A DNA stretch of 64,000 bases. It comes from Phormidesmis priestleyi Ana. Lineage in GTDB: Bacteria > Cyanobacteriota > Cyanobacteriia > Phormidesmidales > Phormidesmidaceae. Positions 8,665 through 18,106 of this stretch are shown here, piece by piece. Each line of letters starts with the position of its first letter. The first letter of the stretch is position 1. Under the pieces are notes generated by a model, which was given only the letters and a program-made list of their open reading frames with translations, was not told the origin of the DNA and searched no databases. The translations under genes were made by a program, and so were the position numbers. The stretch covers positions 83,421-147,420 of the forward strand of contig LJZR01000014.1 in assembly GCA_001314865.1 (NCBI GenBank). The letters are read 5' to 3'.

Positions 8665-10254
8665 ATGCGAGATTTTCATCTGCCTGGTCGCTCTCCTGCC
8701 TATGGTCACCGTGGAATGGCTGCAACTTCCCATTCTTTGGCGACGCTCACAGCGATCGATATATTGCGAGCGGGTGGTAATGCGGTGGATGCGGCGATCG
8801 CTGCCTCTGCAGTTTTATGTGTTGTCGAACCTCAAGCGACCGGCATTGGCGGCGACTGCTTTGTGCTCTATGCGCCTGCGAACCAAGGCAGCGTGGTTGC
8901 GCTGAACGGTTCAGGCAAGGCCCCAGGCAAAGCCAATCTCAGCTGGTTTGTCGATCAGGGGATGAAGCAAATTTCCCTACAAAGCCCGCATTCTGTGACG
9001 GTGCCGGGCGCGATAGATGCCTGGTGTAAGCTGCATGATGACTATGGACGCAAGACCTTTAGCGAACTGCTAGCACCGGCGATTCGTTTAGCGATAGAAG
9101 GCTATACAGTGCATCCGCGCGTGGCTTATGACTGGGCACAGCTCGCCAAAAAACTGAAGGCTACCGAAAATGCGACACAAACGCTGCTGGTTGATGGCGA
9201 GGCTCCGAAGGCGGGCGATCGCCACCGGCAACCCAAGCTAGGCCACACGCTTCAAACCATTGCCGATCAAGGCCGTGACGGTTTCTATGCCGGGCCAGTG
9301 GCAGAAGATATTGTCAGCTATTTACAGTCTATCGGTGGGCTACATACGCTAGAAGATTTTGCTGCACCTCAGGCGGAGTATGTCACGCCGATTTCGACTC
9401 AGTATCGAGGGTATGACGTATTTGAGTGCCCGCCCAATGGTCAAGGTTTGACGGCGCTGATTATGCTCAATATTCTCTCAGGGTTCGACCTTACTGACTT
9501 TTCGCCGATGAGTGCGCAGCGGCTGCATTTGGAATGTGAGGCGGCAAGGCTAGCGTATGGGGTGCGCGATCGCTACATTGCTGATCCTAATCAGGCCGAT
9601 ATCCCGTTGGCGTTTTTGCTGTCGCCAGACTACGCCGATCAGCTGAGATCCAAAATCAGCCTAGATAAAGCCATGCCACCTTTGGCTGACTCAGACTTTC
9701 CCGTTCATCCGGACACTGTTTATTTATGCGTTGTCGATCAAGAAGGGAATGCGGTTAGCTTTATCAATTCGGTGTTTCATGGCTTTGGCAGTGGATTGGT
9801 GAGTCCAAAAACAGGTGTTTTGTTGCAGAACCGAGGCGCAGGGTTTGTTTTAGAAGCCGGACATCGAAATGCGATCGCTCCTTACAAACGCCCTCTACAT
9901 ACGATTATTCCTGGAATGCTCATGAAAGCAGGCCGCGTTGTGATGCCGTTTGGTGTGATGGGTGGTCAGTACCAGCCCACTGGTCAGACTCACTTTCTGA
10001 CCAATCTGTTGGACTACCGGATGGATGTACAAACCGCGCTAGATTTTCCCCGTGTGTTTCACGATGGCAAAGTCTGCCAGATAGAGCGGGGTATTCCTGA
10101 TCAAATCAAGCATGGATTAGAGGCTATAGGCCACAAAGTCGTTCCAGCCGTTTTACCCCATGGTGGCGGACAAGCGATTTGGATAGAAGAAACTGGCAGC
10201 CTAGTGGGGGGATCTGATCCGCGTAAAGACGGCTGCGCACTAGGTTACGAGTGA
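8665..10254 (+). CDS. ggt: gamma-glutamyltransferase family protein
   Basis: A 529-residue Ntn-hydrolase of the gamma-glutamyltransferase family. These cleave and transfer gamma-glutamyl groups from glutathione and related compounds, after self-cleavage into a large and a small subunit. Visible motifs: the N-terminal GHRGMAATSHSLAT and ILRAGGNAVDAAIAA, EPQATGIGGDCFVL, SVTVPGAIDAWCKLH, and the processing site region PDTVYLCVVDQEGNAVSFI, where Thr351 is the probable nucleophile. The small subunit has GFGSGLVSPKTGVLLQNRGAGF and MPFGVMGGQYQPTGQ. No signal peptide is seen, so it looks cytoplasmic, unlike periplasmic E. coli Ggt. It lies 12 bp after the CHAT exoprotein gene and may share its transcript. 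The exact substrate is not shown by sequence. Confidence 0.92.
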   Translation: MRDFHLPGRSPAYGHRGMAATSHSLATLTAIDILRAGGNAVDAAIAASAVLCVVEPQATGIGGDCFVLYAPANQGSVVALNGSGKAPGKANLSWFVDQGMKQISLQSPHSVTVPGAIDAWCKLHDDYGRKTFSELLAPAIRLAIEGYTVHPRVAYDWAQLAKKLKATENATQTLLVDGEAPKAGDRHRQPKLGHTLQTIADQGRDGFYAGPVAEDIVSYLQSIGGLHTLEDFAAPQAEYVTPISTQYRGYDVFECPPNGQGLTALIMLNILSGFDLTDFSPMSAQRLHLECEAARLAYGVRDRYIADPNQADIPLAFLLSPDYADQLRSKISLDKAMPPLADSDFPVHPDTVYLCVVDQEGNAVSFINSVFHGFGSGLVSPKTGVLLQNRGAGFVLEAGHRNAIAPYKRPLHTIIPGMLMKAGRVVMPFGVMGGQYQPTGQTHFLTNLLDYRMDVQTALDFPRVFHDGKVCQIERGIPDQIKHGLEAIGHKVVPAVLPHGGGQAIWIEETGSLVGGSDPRKDGCALGYE

Positions 10255-10292
10255 GGGGAGTGTCAATTTAAGGAGAGTGATTTTAAGGAGAG

Positions 10293-10313
10293 ATAATCTT
10301 AAAAAGATTATTT
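10293..10313. terminator. small bidirectional terminator-like hairpin
   Basis: Eight base pairs (10293-10300 with 10304-10311) with an AAA loop and short T runs on both sides, between the convergent ggt and HEXXH-protein genes. It overlaps the stop codon of the minus-strand gene (10308-10310). AT-rich and therefore a weak candidate. Confidence 0.5.
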
Positions 10314-11687
10314 CAACTGAGTGCGTCGCCACCGTGAGTACAGTAATGAGTACAGCAATAAGTGATTCCGCTGCTTCAAAAAAAAGTAAATATAAACGCT
10401 AATAATGGCCAGCAAACACAACCCACTCAGGCTGTTGTAGCTATCAATAATGCGCTGATCATTCCATCCATGGCCTACTAGGCGGTTCATATCGCCGCCT
10501 GCATCACCAGAGCCAAACAGCATGGTTCCCCAAGGAATTGATTGCAGGCCGCTTTGAATTTGTCGCCAACGCATGGTTGATCCGACAAAGGTAAAGCCTG
10601 CCAGCAGCAGGACGGGGTAGCGGTAAAAGTCCCAGCGCCATTTTTCAGGCATTGGAAAGTAAAAGCTGATAATTAGCAAGCTAGATAGATAAAATTCACC
10701 ACCTACGCCCCCAAACGAAAGTAGTAGATCGTAGGTATTTTCTGAGATGAGCCAAGTGAGATAAAACTGAAGGATAGCCAGTGCGATCGCTAGCACCATC
10801 GGCCAACGCTTTTGTTCTTTTTTTCCTGTCCAAAACAACAACAACAACAGCGTTAGCACACCAAAGTACACAAACAAAGACTTGTGCAGTCCTGTGTTCG
10901 TCCAACCAAAAGGCAGCGGAAGCGCCCGGTATCCACATAGCCAAGCAACCGTCGCATGCCCGCACTCATGAATCCAAATGGTGACTCCACCAAGTAAAAA
11001 TTGGATTACTGGCATACTATTTAGCAGCGCTGCTATCAACATGAACCCTGGGAAAAATAGGGTATTGCTAAAGCGATTATTAAACGAGTACAAATCTTGA
11101 TCGTCTGCGGTGGCTTGAATCTTGGGCATTGGAAACGACTGTTTCCATAGGGTTTTATGGTTGTTTTCTAATCCATATAGCCGGACAATATCTACTCGGC
11201 TCAACCCATAGTCGGCAGGGTTACAGGCGCTGAGCAAGTTATAAACCTCTGCGGCTATTGTCTGCTGGCTCGTATCCGGCTCAATCGCAATACCCAAATG
11301 TAAAATTTGCCCGCGTAGGCTGGCTCGTCCGACTATCCCTTGATGGGCTAAAGCCTCTGTCAGACTTTCCGGTCGGCTCCCTGTTTGGCTCTCTGTTTGG
11401 CTCTCGGCTGGGCTCTCTGTTCGACCCTTCTCTACAAGCAGCGTTCTGGCTTCAGTTGCGCTGCTTGTCGCTGAAGTCGTGGGTGAGAGTTGTTGTTCAC
11501 CTCGCGTTGTTAGCAGATGCCGTTTTACTTGATCGCGAGCCGTTTTCAGCGCTGGTATTGCCTCTCTGTTTCCGGCGCATATCATCTGTCCACGCAGTTG
11601 AAAATAAGCATCGTCTAAGTCTTTGAGGTTGGCATTATCAGGCAGTCCTAAATGCTGATAACAGGCCTGTAGTTTGTCAGTTCTCAT
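10308..11687 (-). CDS. polytopic membrane protein with HEXXH zinc-protease-like motif and J-like N-terminus
   Basis: A 459-residue protein I do not recognise as a named family. Residues about 1-60 look like a degenerate J-domain (YQHLGLPDNANLKDLDDAYFQLR) without the HPD tripeptide. A hydrophilic linker follows, rich in ES/TES repeats generated by small tandem DNA repeats. The rest is membrane: about six to eight hydrophobic segments, with HECGH at residues 240-244 inside WIHECGHATVAWLCGY, just after a hydrophobic helix. That placement is typical of M50/site-2-type intramembrane metalloproteases. A GGVGGEFYLSSLL stretch further on is conserved-looking. Catalytic function is inferred only. The usual M50 second motif (NPDG-like) is not obvious. 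The ATG at 11687 has an AGTAGAG-like upstream sequence. Confidence 0.65.
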   Translation of the reverse strand: MRTDKLQACYQHLGLPDNANLKDLDDAYFQLRGQMICAGNREAIPALKTARDQVKRHLLTTRGEQQLSPTTSATSSATEARTLLVEKGRTESPAESQTESQTGSRPESLTEALAHQGIVGRASLRGQILHLGIAIEPDTSQQTIAAEVYNLLSACNPADYGLSRVDIVRLYGLENNHKTLWKQSFPMPKIQATADDQDLYSFNNRFSNTLFFPGFMLIAALLNSMPVIQFLLGGVTIWIHECGHATVAWLCGYRALPLPFGWTNTGLHKSLFVYFGVLTLLLLLFWTGKKEQKRWPMVLAIALAILQFYLTWLISENTYDLLLSFGGVGGEFYLSSLLIISFYFPMPEKWRWDFYRYPVLLLAGFTFVGSTMRWRQIQSGLQSIPWGTMLFGSGDAGGDMNRLVGHGWNDQRIIDSYNSLSGLCLLAIISVYIYFFLKQRNHLLLYSLLYSRWRRTQLK

Positions 11688-11824
11688 CTCTACTTAGCGC
11701 CCCATCAAGTTCGCGATCGCTTGATGTCAGCATTCCCAGTCTATGCTCTATTCACAAGTGGCTGAGACAAGTGGCTGATAGTAATTGACTGATAGCCAGT
11801 CGCTGATAGCAAGTGACTGGCAAG

Positions 11825-12694
11825 TTACAAGTCGAGTGCATCAACGCCTTGCTTGCTGTAGTGAATACGTAGCTTAATGCCTAAGGTGATTTGTTTCATA
11901 ACCCAATACAGCACAGCCAAAATAATAAATGTCACAAATACAACGGTGGCTGGGCGTTTTGTTGTCAGCGTATTGAGTGTCGTAACCAGTACGCTGGTCG
12001 GATCGGTTGCCAAATCCCAGCTATTTAGTCGGACAAAGCGTCCTAAATAAATACCAATCGCGCTCAGTGCATGAAGGAGCAGCTCGGTCGGTAAAATAAA
12101 TTGCTCGCTGCCTTTTTGTTTGAGATAGGCAGCCAGGTTGATGATCGAGAGGGTATAGGCTTCAAAGCTGAGAATAATAGCGATCGCATGAAGCGGAATA
12201 AAGACCAGTGCAACGACCCATACTCGCAGTACTCCCGAGCTAATGCCTCGAATTAAATGCACAATATCGGTCAGCACATAGGGCGCATTGGGCAAAAAGG
12301 CGATAAAGGCGACTAAGCTAATCCACCATAGGATCGTGCGTCTACTTTTTTCCCGCTTAAATAAAAAAATGCTCATCGCCAGCGAAATGCCCATCAGTAA
12401 GACCCACCAGCCTAGCTTCATTTGCACAGTGCGATCGCCCGTTGAAAGCGCCCCCATGATTCGCATTTGTGCCTGCATAATCCGAGGCAGTCGAGGCCAA
12501 AGTCCGACGACGCCCACGGCGGTCATCAGCGCAAACGCGCCCCATACCTTTGTTTTAGAAAGTTCGTTGCGCCGAAATAGCAAAAAGCTCAAAAATAAAG
12601 GCACGGCGGCCAAAAACAGGTTCCATAAAATCCAACCACTGTATACGTTGGAAAATGCGGTGAGAACATCTGCCAGGGCTGAGCGCAAAATCAT
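11825..12694 (-). CDS. DUF1361 family membrane protein
   Basis: A 289-residue polytopic membrane protein of the DUF1361 family. The diagnostic region is ISLVAFIAFLPNAPYVLTDI (FxPNxPYxxTD), followed by a histidine and further helices. About seven to eight hydrophobic segments are visible. The conserved LNSWDL motif typical of the family is present in FVRLNSWDLATDP. Function unknown. It lies between the HEXXH protein and glutamate synthase, all on the minus strand. A perfect hairpin at 12819-12851 separates it from gltS, so it is probably its own unit. The 137-bp spacer after it (11688-11824) is full of imperfect AAGTGGCTGATAG-like repetition and shows no gene. Confidence 0.88.
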   Translation of the reverse strand: MILRSALADVLTAFSNVYSGWILWNLFLAAVPLFLSFLLFRRNELSKTKVWGAFALMTAVGVVGLWPRLPRIMQAQMRIMGALSTGDRTVQMKLGWWVLLMGISLAMSIFLFKREKSRRTILWWISLVAFIAFLPNAPYVLTDIVHLIRGISSGVLRVWVVALVFIPLHAIAIILSFEAYTLSIINLAAYLKQKGSEQFILPTELLLHALSAIGIYLGRFVRLNSWDLATDPTSVLVTTLNTLTTKRPATVVFVTFIILAVLYWVMKQITLGIKLRIHYSKQGVDALDL

Positions 12695-12818
12695 AAGAGC
12701 TTACGGATAAGTAAATTATTTCTACTCACATTAACTCGAAGACCCAGGACTGTTTCTTGAAATGTCCCACTTTTCCGACTTTTTCTAAGCCAGCCCACAA
12801 CGGTCACTGCCGTCGGAA

Positions 12819-12851
12819 AAACGTCCCAATTTCGCTGCAAATTGGGACGTT
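12819..12851 (-). terminator. Rho-independent terminator of gltS
   Basis: Perfect 13-bp stem (12819-12831 with 12839-12851) with a 7-nt loop. On the minus strand it is followed by a run of five T residues (three beyond the stem). It lies about 80 bp beyond the gltS stop codon. Confidence 0.85.
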
Positions 12852-12931
12852 GAAGCTGTTTTCTGTTGAGGGGTTATGCTGGGCGTGTTTTGCCCGGTGT
12901 TTTGTCCGGCGTTTTACCCATTGGACAACCG

Positions 12932-15900
12932 TTAAACAACTGTGCTGGCAGTTTTGTCTTTTTGTACGCCTTGTACGCCTTGTACGCCAGCTTCCGGACT
13001 ATCTGCCTCGGAAGGCGGCACTACCTGCCAAAACTGAGAAAGATAGTGAGGCCAATCAGACAAAATTTGCTTGGCTTTGGCGCTATTGGTGCGGTTGGCA
13101 TGGGCTTCAATGAGCGACTTAAGCTGCTGCTCACCTGCGGCTGTTAGCACCCGCTGCACCTGAACAATCTCAGGATTTACGCGCGTTTGAAAGTCGCCTG
13201 CTTCATCTAGGAAGTAGCCCAGGCCGCCAGTCATGCCTGCGCCTACGTTGCGGCCTACCTTGCCAAGGACAACGACCACACCGCCCGTCATATACTCACA
13301 GCAGTGGTCACCTGCTCCCTCAATGACCGCTTTGCCTTTAGAGTTGCGCACGGCAAATCGTTCGCCTGCAATCCCGCTGGCATACAGCGTGCCGCCCGTG
13401 GCTCCGTAAAGACAAGTGTTGCCAACGATCACGTTGTCAGCAGCTTGATAGGTGGCTTGCTCAAACGGCTTAATGACAATTTCACCGCCGTTCATGCCTT
13501 TACCGACATAGTCGTTGGCTTCGCCCACGAGGGTAAGGCGCATGCCGCCGATGTTAAACGCGCCAAAGCTTTGACCAATGCTGCCTTTAAACGTGAGGTT
13601 GAGCTGACCGCTAAAGCCGGTGTTGCCATATTTTTGAGCGATCGCACCCGCAATCCGAGCGCCGACCGTTCGATCGGTATTAATCACGTTCCAGTGTTTG
13701 GTGACGGTGCCTTGCTGGGCGATCGCGGCGGCCACATCAGCATCTGCCAATATGTCATCGTCTAGGACGGGGCCATTGCTATGGATATCGCCATGTGTCA
13801 GCCAAGCTCTGTCGCTTTTTACATCGGGGAGCTTCACCAGTGATGACAAGTCTAGCGCTTTCGTTTTGGTTAGCGACACGTCATCGCGAGCGACTAGCAA
13901 GTCAGCTCGACCCACAATTTCATCCAGTGAGCGATAGCCCAGTTTTGCTAGCAAAGATCTCACTTCTTCGGCAATGAAGTAAAAGAAATTGACTACCTTA
14001 CCCGGTGTGCCTGAAAATCGCTTGCGCAGTACCTCTTGCTGCGTGGCGACACCGACCGGACATTGATTGGTATGGCACACCCGAGCCATGATGCAGCCTT
14101 CTGCAATCATCGCAATCGAGCCAAAGCCATATTCCTCAGCGCCCATCAGTGCGCCCATAATGACATCCCAGCCTGTTTTAAGGCCGCCATCTACTCGGAG
14201 CGTGACGCGATCGCGAAGCTGATTGTCCATCAACGCCCGATGCACTTCAGTGAGTCCTAGCTCCCAGGGCAAGCCAGCATGCTTGATCGAACTCAGCGGT
14301 GAAGCGCCCGTGCCGCCGTCATGACCCGAAATTTGGATCACATCAGCATTCGCCTTCGCGACGCCCGCTGCAATAGTCCCAATGCCTACTTCAGCCACGA
14401 GCTTAACCGATACACCTGCGCGAGGATTGATCTGATGCAAATCAAAAATTAGCTGTGCGAGATCTTCAATTGAATAGATATCGTGATGAGGCGGTGGTGA
14501 AATCAGGGTGACACCCGGCTTAGAATTGCGCAGCGAAGCGATGTATTCGCTCACCTTTTTGCCGGGGAGCTGACCGCCTTCTCCAGGCTTAGCGCCCTGT
14601 GCCATCTTAATTTCAATTTGCTGGGCACTCATCAGATACTCAGGGGTCACCCCAAATCGACCTGAGGCTACCTGTTTAATTGCCGAAGAAGCGGTATCTC
14701 CGTTTTGCAGCCCTTTGAGGTGAGGCAGCGTGGCCGAGAAGCCATTGCTATCAACGTCATCCAACACTTCAAATCGAACGGCATCTTCCCCGCCCTCTCC
14801 TGAGTTAGACTTGCCGCCAATGCGGTTCATGGCAATTCCGAGGGTTTCATGCGCCTCTCGCGAGAGAGATCCTAGCGACATTCCGCCTGTACAGAATCGC
14901 TTCATAATCGACTCAACAGATTCTACTTCGGTAAGCGCAATGGCCTCTCTGTCGCTCTTAAAGTCCAGCAGATCGCGCAACGCTGCAACCGGGCGACCGC
15001 TGAGCTGCTCGCGATAAACCTCGTAGTGATCATATTGCTGGGTTTCAACTGCCTTGTGCAGCAGCTTGGTCATGGCGGGGTTGTTCATGTGGTATTCACC
15101 CGATGGCCGCGACTGTACGAAGCCCATATTTTCTAGCCGCTTGCGCGTTAGCTCTGGAAAAGCCTTTTGGTGGAAAGACATGGTTTCTTGAGCGAGTTCT
15201 GAAATGCTTAAGCCACCTAGTCGGGAGACGCTGCCTTTGAAGGCAATTTCCCTGAGATCTGTGCCGATTCCAACAGCTTCAAAAATCTGTGCGCCTCGAT
15301 AGCTGCTCAGCAGGGAAATGCCCATTTTTGAGAGAATTTTGAGCAACCCGTTCTCAACTGCCTTGCGATAGTTGGTCTGGGCACCGTTAAGGGTAGAAAC
15401 AGGCAGCTTGCCAGTCTCCATTTGCTTTTGGGTTTTTTTGTCAGCCCACCAGTGACGCACGCTCTCTAGGGCGAGATACGGGCAAATAGCGGTGGCACCA
15501 TAGCCCAGTAGGCAAGCAAAGTGATGGGTACTCCAGCACTGCGCGGTATCGACAATCAGCGAGGTTTCCATCCGCAGGCCTTGGGCGATCAGGTGGTGAT
15601 GCACTGCGCCAACGGCGACGAGCGGTGGAATGTAGGTTTGCTGGCCCGAAAGCGTTGTGGTTTCGCCGGTCGAACTGATGCGATCGCTCAAAATCAAAAT
15701 CTGACTGCCCGTGCTAACCGCTTTTGCCGCGTTATCACACAGGGCTTTAATCGCCGCTTCTAGTCCAAGCGGCCCCCCTTCTACTGCATATAGCGTAGAA
15801 ATATCGCTGACCGGAAAGTCCGACTTGCGAATCATCGCCATCTCGGTGTCGTTAATAACCGGCGACTCCAGCTTCATCAGCCTGGCCTGATCAGGATGCT

Positions 15901-17599
15901 CCTCTAGCAGGTTGCCTTGAGCCCCTAGCTGGGTTGAGAGCGACATCACCAGACGCTCACGCAGCGGGTCAATAGGGGGATTGGTTACCTGAGCAAATCG
16001 CTGCTTGAAGTAGTCGTACAGGAGATGAGGCTTCTCGGAGAGCACGGCTAGCGGCGTATCGTTTCCCATGCAAAAAGTCGGCTCTTTGCCCTGGGCGGCC
16101 ATGTCCTGAATGATCATATCCACGTCTTCGGCGGTAAAGCCAAAGGCGGTTTGCTGGGTAAGCAGCGTTTGCTCATCTAGGCGGGTTTGCTCGCTAAACA
16201 GCTGCGGTGAAATCTCTACTCGGCGCTCAGCCAGCCACTGTCCATAGGGTTGTGCTTGGGCAATGCGCTGCTTAATCTCCCAATTGTGCAAAATTTCATG
16301 GCTGTCTTCAAAGTTCACCGCTAGCATTTGGCCAGGGCCAAGTCTGCCTTTTTCAACAATGTCTTCTACTGGAATGTCAACGACACCTGCTTCTGACGAA
16401 ACAATCACATAGCCGTCTCGGGTGATGACGTAGCGAGCCGGTCGGAGACCGTTACGGTCTAGCGTTGCGCCAACCTGTTTGCCATCGCAAAATACAATGA
16501 GTGCTGGGCCATCCCAAGGTTCCTGAATGCTGCTGTAATATTCGTAGTAGTCAACAATTTCGGGATAGTCGGCCAGTTCTGGCTGGTTGTTGTAAGCCTC
16601 AGGCACCATCATGGTCAAGGCTTGAGCAGGCGATCGCCCGGTCCTCACCAGCAGTTCCATCACATTGTCTAAGTTTGCTGAGTCGCTGTTCTCTACGTTG
16701 ACCACGGGCTTGAGCAGGGCTAAGTCTTCGCCCCAGCTGGGATGGGCCAAGTTGGCTTCACGCGCACTCATCCAGTTGATGTTGCCAATGAGCGTATTGA
16801 TTTCACCATTGTGTCCGAGCAATCTCATGGGATGTGCAAGCGGCCACTTAGGCAAAGTGTTCGTGCTAAATCTCCGGTGATAAATGGCAAAAGCGCTCTT
16901 ATAAGCTTCGTTTTGTAGGTCTGTGTAGAACTGACCAAGCACGGCTGATTTCACCATGCCTTTGTATACAATGGTGCGAGCCGAAAAAGAGCACACATAG
17001 GCATTGGCCAGCGCTGGACTGTCGGTTTCTTTCGCTTTTTGGGCAATCAGCTGCTCAAATCGACGACGCGCTAAAAAGAGCGATCGCTCAAGTTCATCTC
17101 CCTTGCTTTCAGCTGAAGTCACTAATGCCTGAGCAATCTGTGGCTGAAACTTAAGCGCTAAAGGCCCTAGCGTTTCAGGCGCCACAGGCACTTCTCTCCA
17201 TCCTAAAAAGGTCAAACCTGTTGCACTCACCGCCTGTTCAAAAAGCGTTTGAGCCACTTTTAGGTCACTCGCTTGCTGAGGCAAAAAGACCATCGCTACG
17301 CCCGTTTGCTGAGGCGTGAATGCTTGGATTCCCGATTCGCTGGCCCATTCTTGCAGCAGCTCCCATGGAATCGCCGTCATAATACCTGCACCATCGCCCG
17401 ATGACTGGTCGGCACACAGTCCGCCCCGGTGCTCCATACAGTCCAATGCGGTTAGCGTGTCTACAACCAGGCGATGGCTGGCTCGACCTTTTTGATCGGC
17501 AATAAATCCGACGCCGCAAGCATCACGTTCTTCAACTAGCCAGCTTGGCCCCAAGGATTCCAATACATCTGTCTGAAAAGTTGTTGGGTTGAGAGTCAC
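12932..17599 (-). CDS. gltS: ferredoxin-dependent glutamate synthase
   Basis: Large subunit-type Fd-GOGAT, about 1,555 residues, converting glutamine and 2-oxoglutarate to two glutamates with reduced ferredoxin. It forms the GS-GOGAT nitrogen pathway with glutamine synthetase. Order seen: class-II amidotransferase with catalytic Cys (about residue 28, [12 protein letters not shown]), central domain, FMN-binding TIM barrel with [13 protein letters not shown] and [20 protein letters not shown], the 3Fe-4S cysteines in [12 protein letters not shown], and the C-terminal beta-helix ([10 protein letters not shown]). I prefer the GTG at 17599 (AGGTAA upstream). An in-frame TTG at 17623 is possible, but a TATATA box at 17627-17632 would place transcription start near 17620. 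A 9-bp triple repeat (12962-12988) adds VQGVQGVQ near the C-terminus. The stop is followed by a strong terminator. Confidence 0.96.
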   Translation of the reverse strand: MTLNPTTFQTDVLESLGPSWLVEERDACGVGFIADQKGRASHRLVVDTLTALDCMEHRGGLCADQSSGDGAGIMTAIPWELLQEWASESGIQAFTPQQTGVAMVFLPQQASDLKVAQTLFEQAVSATGLTFLGWREVPVAPETLGPLALKFQPQIAQALVTSAESKGDELERSLFLARRRFEQLIAQKAKETDSPALANAYVCSFSARTIVYKGMVKSAVLGQFYTDLQNEAYKSAFAIYHRRFSTNTLPKWPLAHPMRLLGHNGEINTLIGNINWMSAREANLAHPSWGEDLALLKPVVNVENSDSANLDNVMELLVRTGRSPAQALTMMVPEAYNNQPELADYPEIVDYYEYYSSIQEPWDGPALIVFCDGKQVGATLDRNGLRPARYVITRDGYVIVSSEAGVVDIPVEDIVEKGRLGPGQMLAVNFEDSHEILHNWEIKQRIAQAQPYGQWLAERRVEISPQLFSEQTRLDEQTLLTQQTAFGFTAEDVDMIIQDMAAQGKEPTFCMGNDTPLAVLSEKPHLLYDYFKQRFAQVTNPPIDPLRERLVMSLSTQLGAQGNLLEEHPDQARLMKLESPVINDTEMAMIRKSDFPVSDISTLYAVEGGPLGLEAAIKALCDNAAKAVSTGSQILILSDRISSTGETTTLSGQQTYIPPLVAVGAVHHHLIAQGLRMETSLIVDTAQCWSTHHFACLLGYGATAICPYLALESVRHWWADKKTQKQMETGKLPVSTLNGAQTNYRKAVENGLLKILSKMGISLLSSYRGAQIFEAVGIGTDLREIAFKGSVSRLGGLSISELAQETMSFHQKAFPELTRKRLENMGFVQSRPSGEYHMNNPAMTKLLHKAVETQQYDHYEVYREQLSGRPVAALRDLLDFKSDREAIALTEVESVESIMKRFCTGGMSLGSLSREAHETLGIAMNRIGGKSNSGEGGEDAVRFEVLDDVDSNGFSATLPHLKGLQNGDTASSAIKQVASGRFGVTPEYLMSAQQIEIKMAQGAKPGEGGQLPGKKVSEYIASLRNSKPGVTLISPPPHHDIYSIEDLAQLIFDLHQINPRAGVSVKLVAEVGIGTIAAGVAKANADVIQISGHDGGTGASPLSSIKHAGLPWELGLTEVHRALMDNQLRDRVTLRVDGGLKTGWDVIMGALMGAEEYGFGSIAMIAEGCIMARVCHTNQCPVGVATQQEVLRKRFSGTPGKVVNFFYFIAEEVRSLLAKLGYRSLDEIVGRADLLVARDDVSLTKTKALDLSSLVKLPDVKSDRAWLTHGDIHSNGPVLDDDILADADVAAAIAQQGTVTKHWNVINTDRTVGARIAGAIAQKYGNTGFSGQLNLTFKGSIGQSFGAFNIGGMRLTLVGEANDYVGKGMNGGEIVIKPFEQATYQAADNVIVGNTCLYGATGGTLYASGIAGERFAVRNSKGKAVIEGAGDHCCEYMTGGVVVVLGKVGRNVGAGMTGGLGYFLDEAGDFQTRVNPEIVQVQRVLTAAGEQQLKSLIEAHANRTNSAKAKQILSDWPHYLSQFWQVVPPSEADSPEAGVQGVQGVQKDKTASTVV

Positions 17600-18106
17600 G
17601 TATGTGTTACCTGAATTGCACAATCTTATATAGAAATATTAAGTGATCTTGAAGCGAGCTGTGAAGAAAAAATGCGATCGCCTTTGCCTGTCCTGCTCTT
17701 GTGTCAGTCGAGGCAACCTTCGTGAAGCCTTGTCAAGCAGGGCTGAACTCCGTGTTATTACGGCTTTATTTGTCTGGTTTGTGCGAGATTATGCGGAGAG
17801 CATAGAAGTCAGCAATTATAGACAATCGAAACACTGTCAGCACCCGGCTTTACTCGTCCGTCCACAAGGGCAAGATGAGGGAGAATTCAAACGGACTTTA
17901 CGGTAGGTTCCACAGAAGCGTGCTTTTGCGGCGATCTTTTAAAAGACTGACTAGAGAAAAGACTGAAAGCTTCTTGGGCCTAGCTCTTGAGAAGTTTCTG
18001 GGAAACGCCCGTAGAAAAGCTGTCTTAAGAACTATCGCGATCGCTTAAATAAATTCTTCTTTAAGTAAATTTCTGAAAAGATTTACCGGGCTCGCCCCTA
18101 TTTCAG
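17600..18106. promoter_or_regulatory. divergent region upstream of gltS and the phosphodiester glycosidase gene
   Basis: About 500 bp with no convincing gene. A TATATA box (minus strand, 17627-17632) is a candidate -10 for gltS, although the matching -35 is poor. One HIP1-like octamer is present near 17673. An 87-codon plus-strand frame (17643-17906) has no family resemblance and no ribosome site, and I do not accept it. Confidence 0.4.

Noticed and set aside
17600..17623. TTG start for glutamate synthase
   Set aside because: The candidate -10 box would start transcription at about 17620, after this TTG. The GTG at 17599 has a better ribosome site.
17643..17906. An 87-codon plus-strand frame between gltS and the glycosidase gene
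   Set aside because: Composition is not protein-like, it has no ribosome site, and it overlaps the likely gltS promoter.
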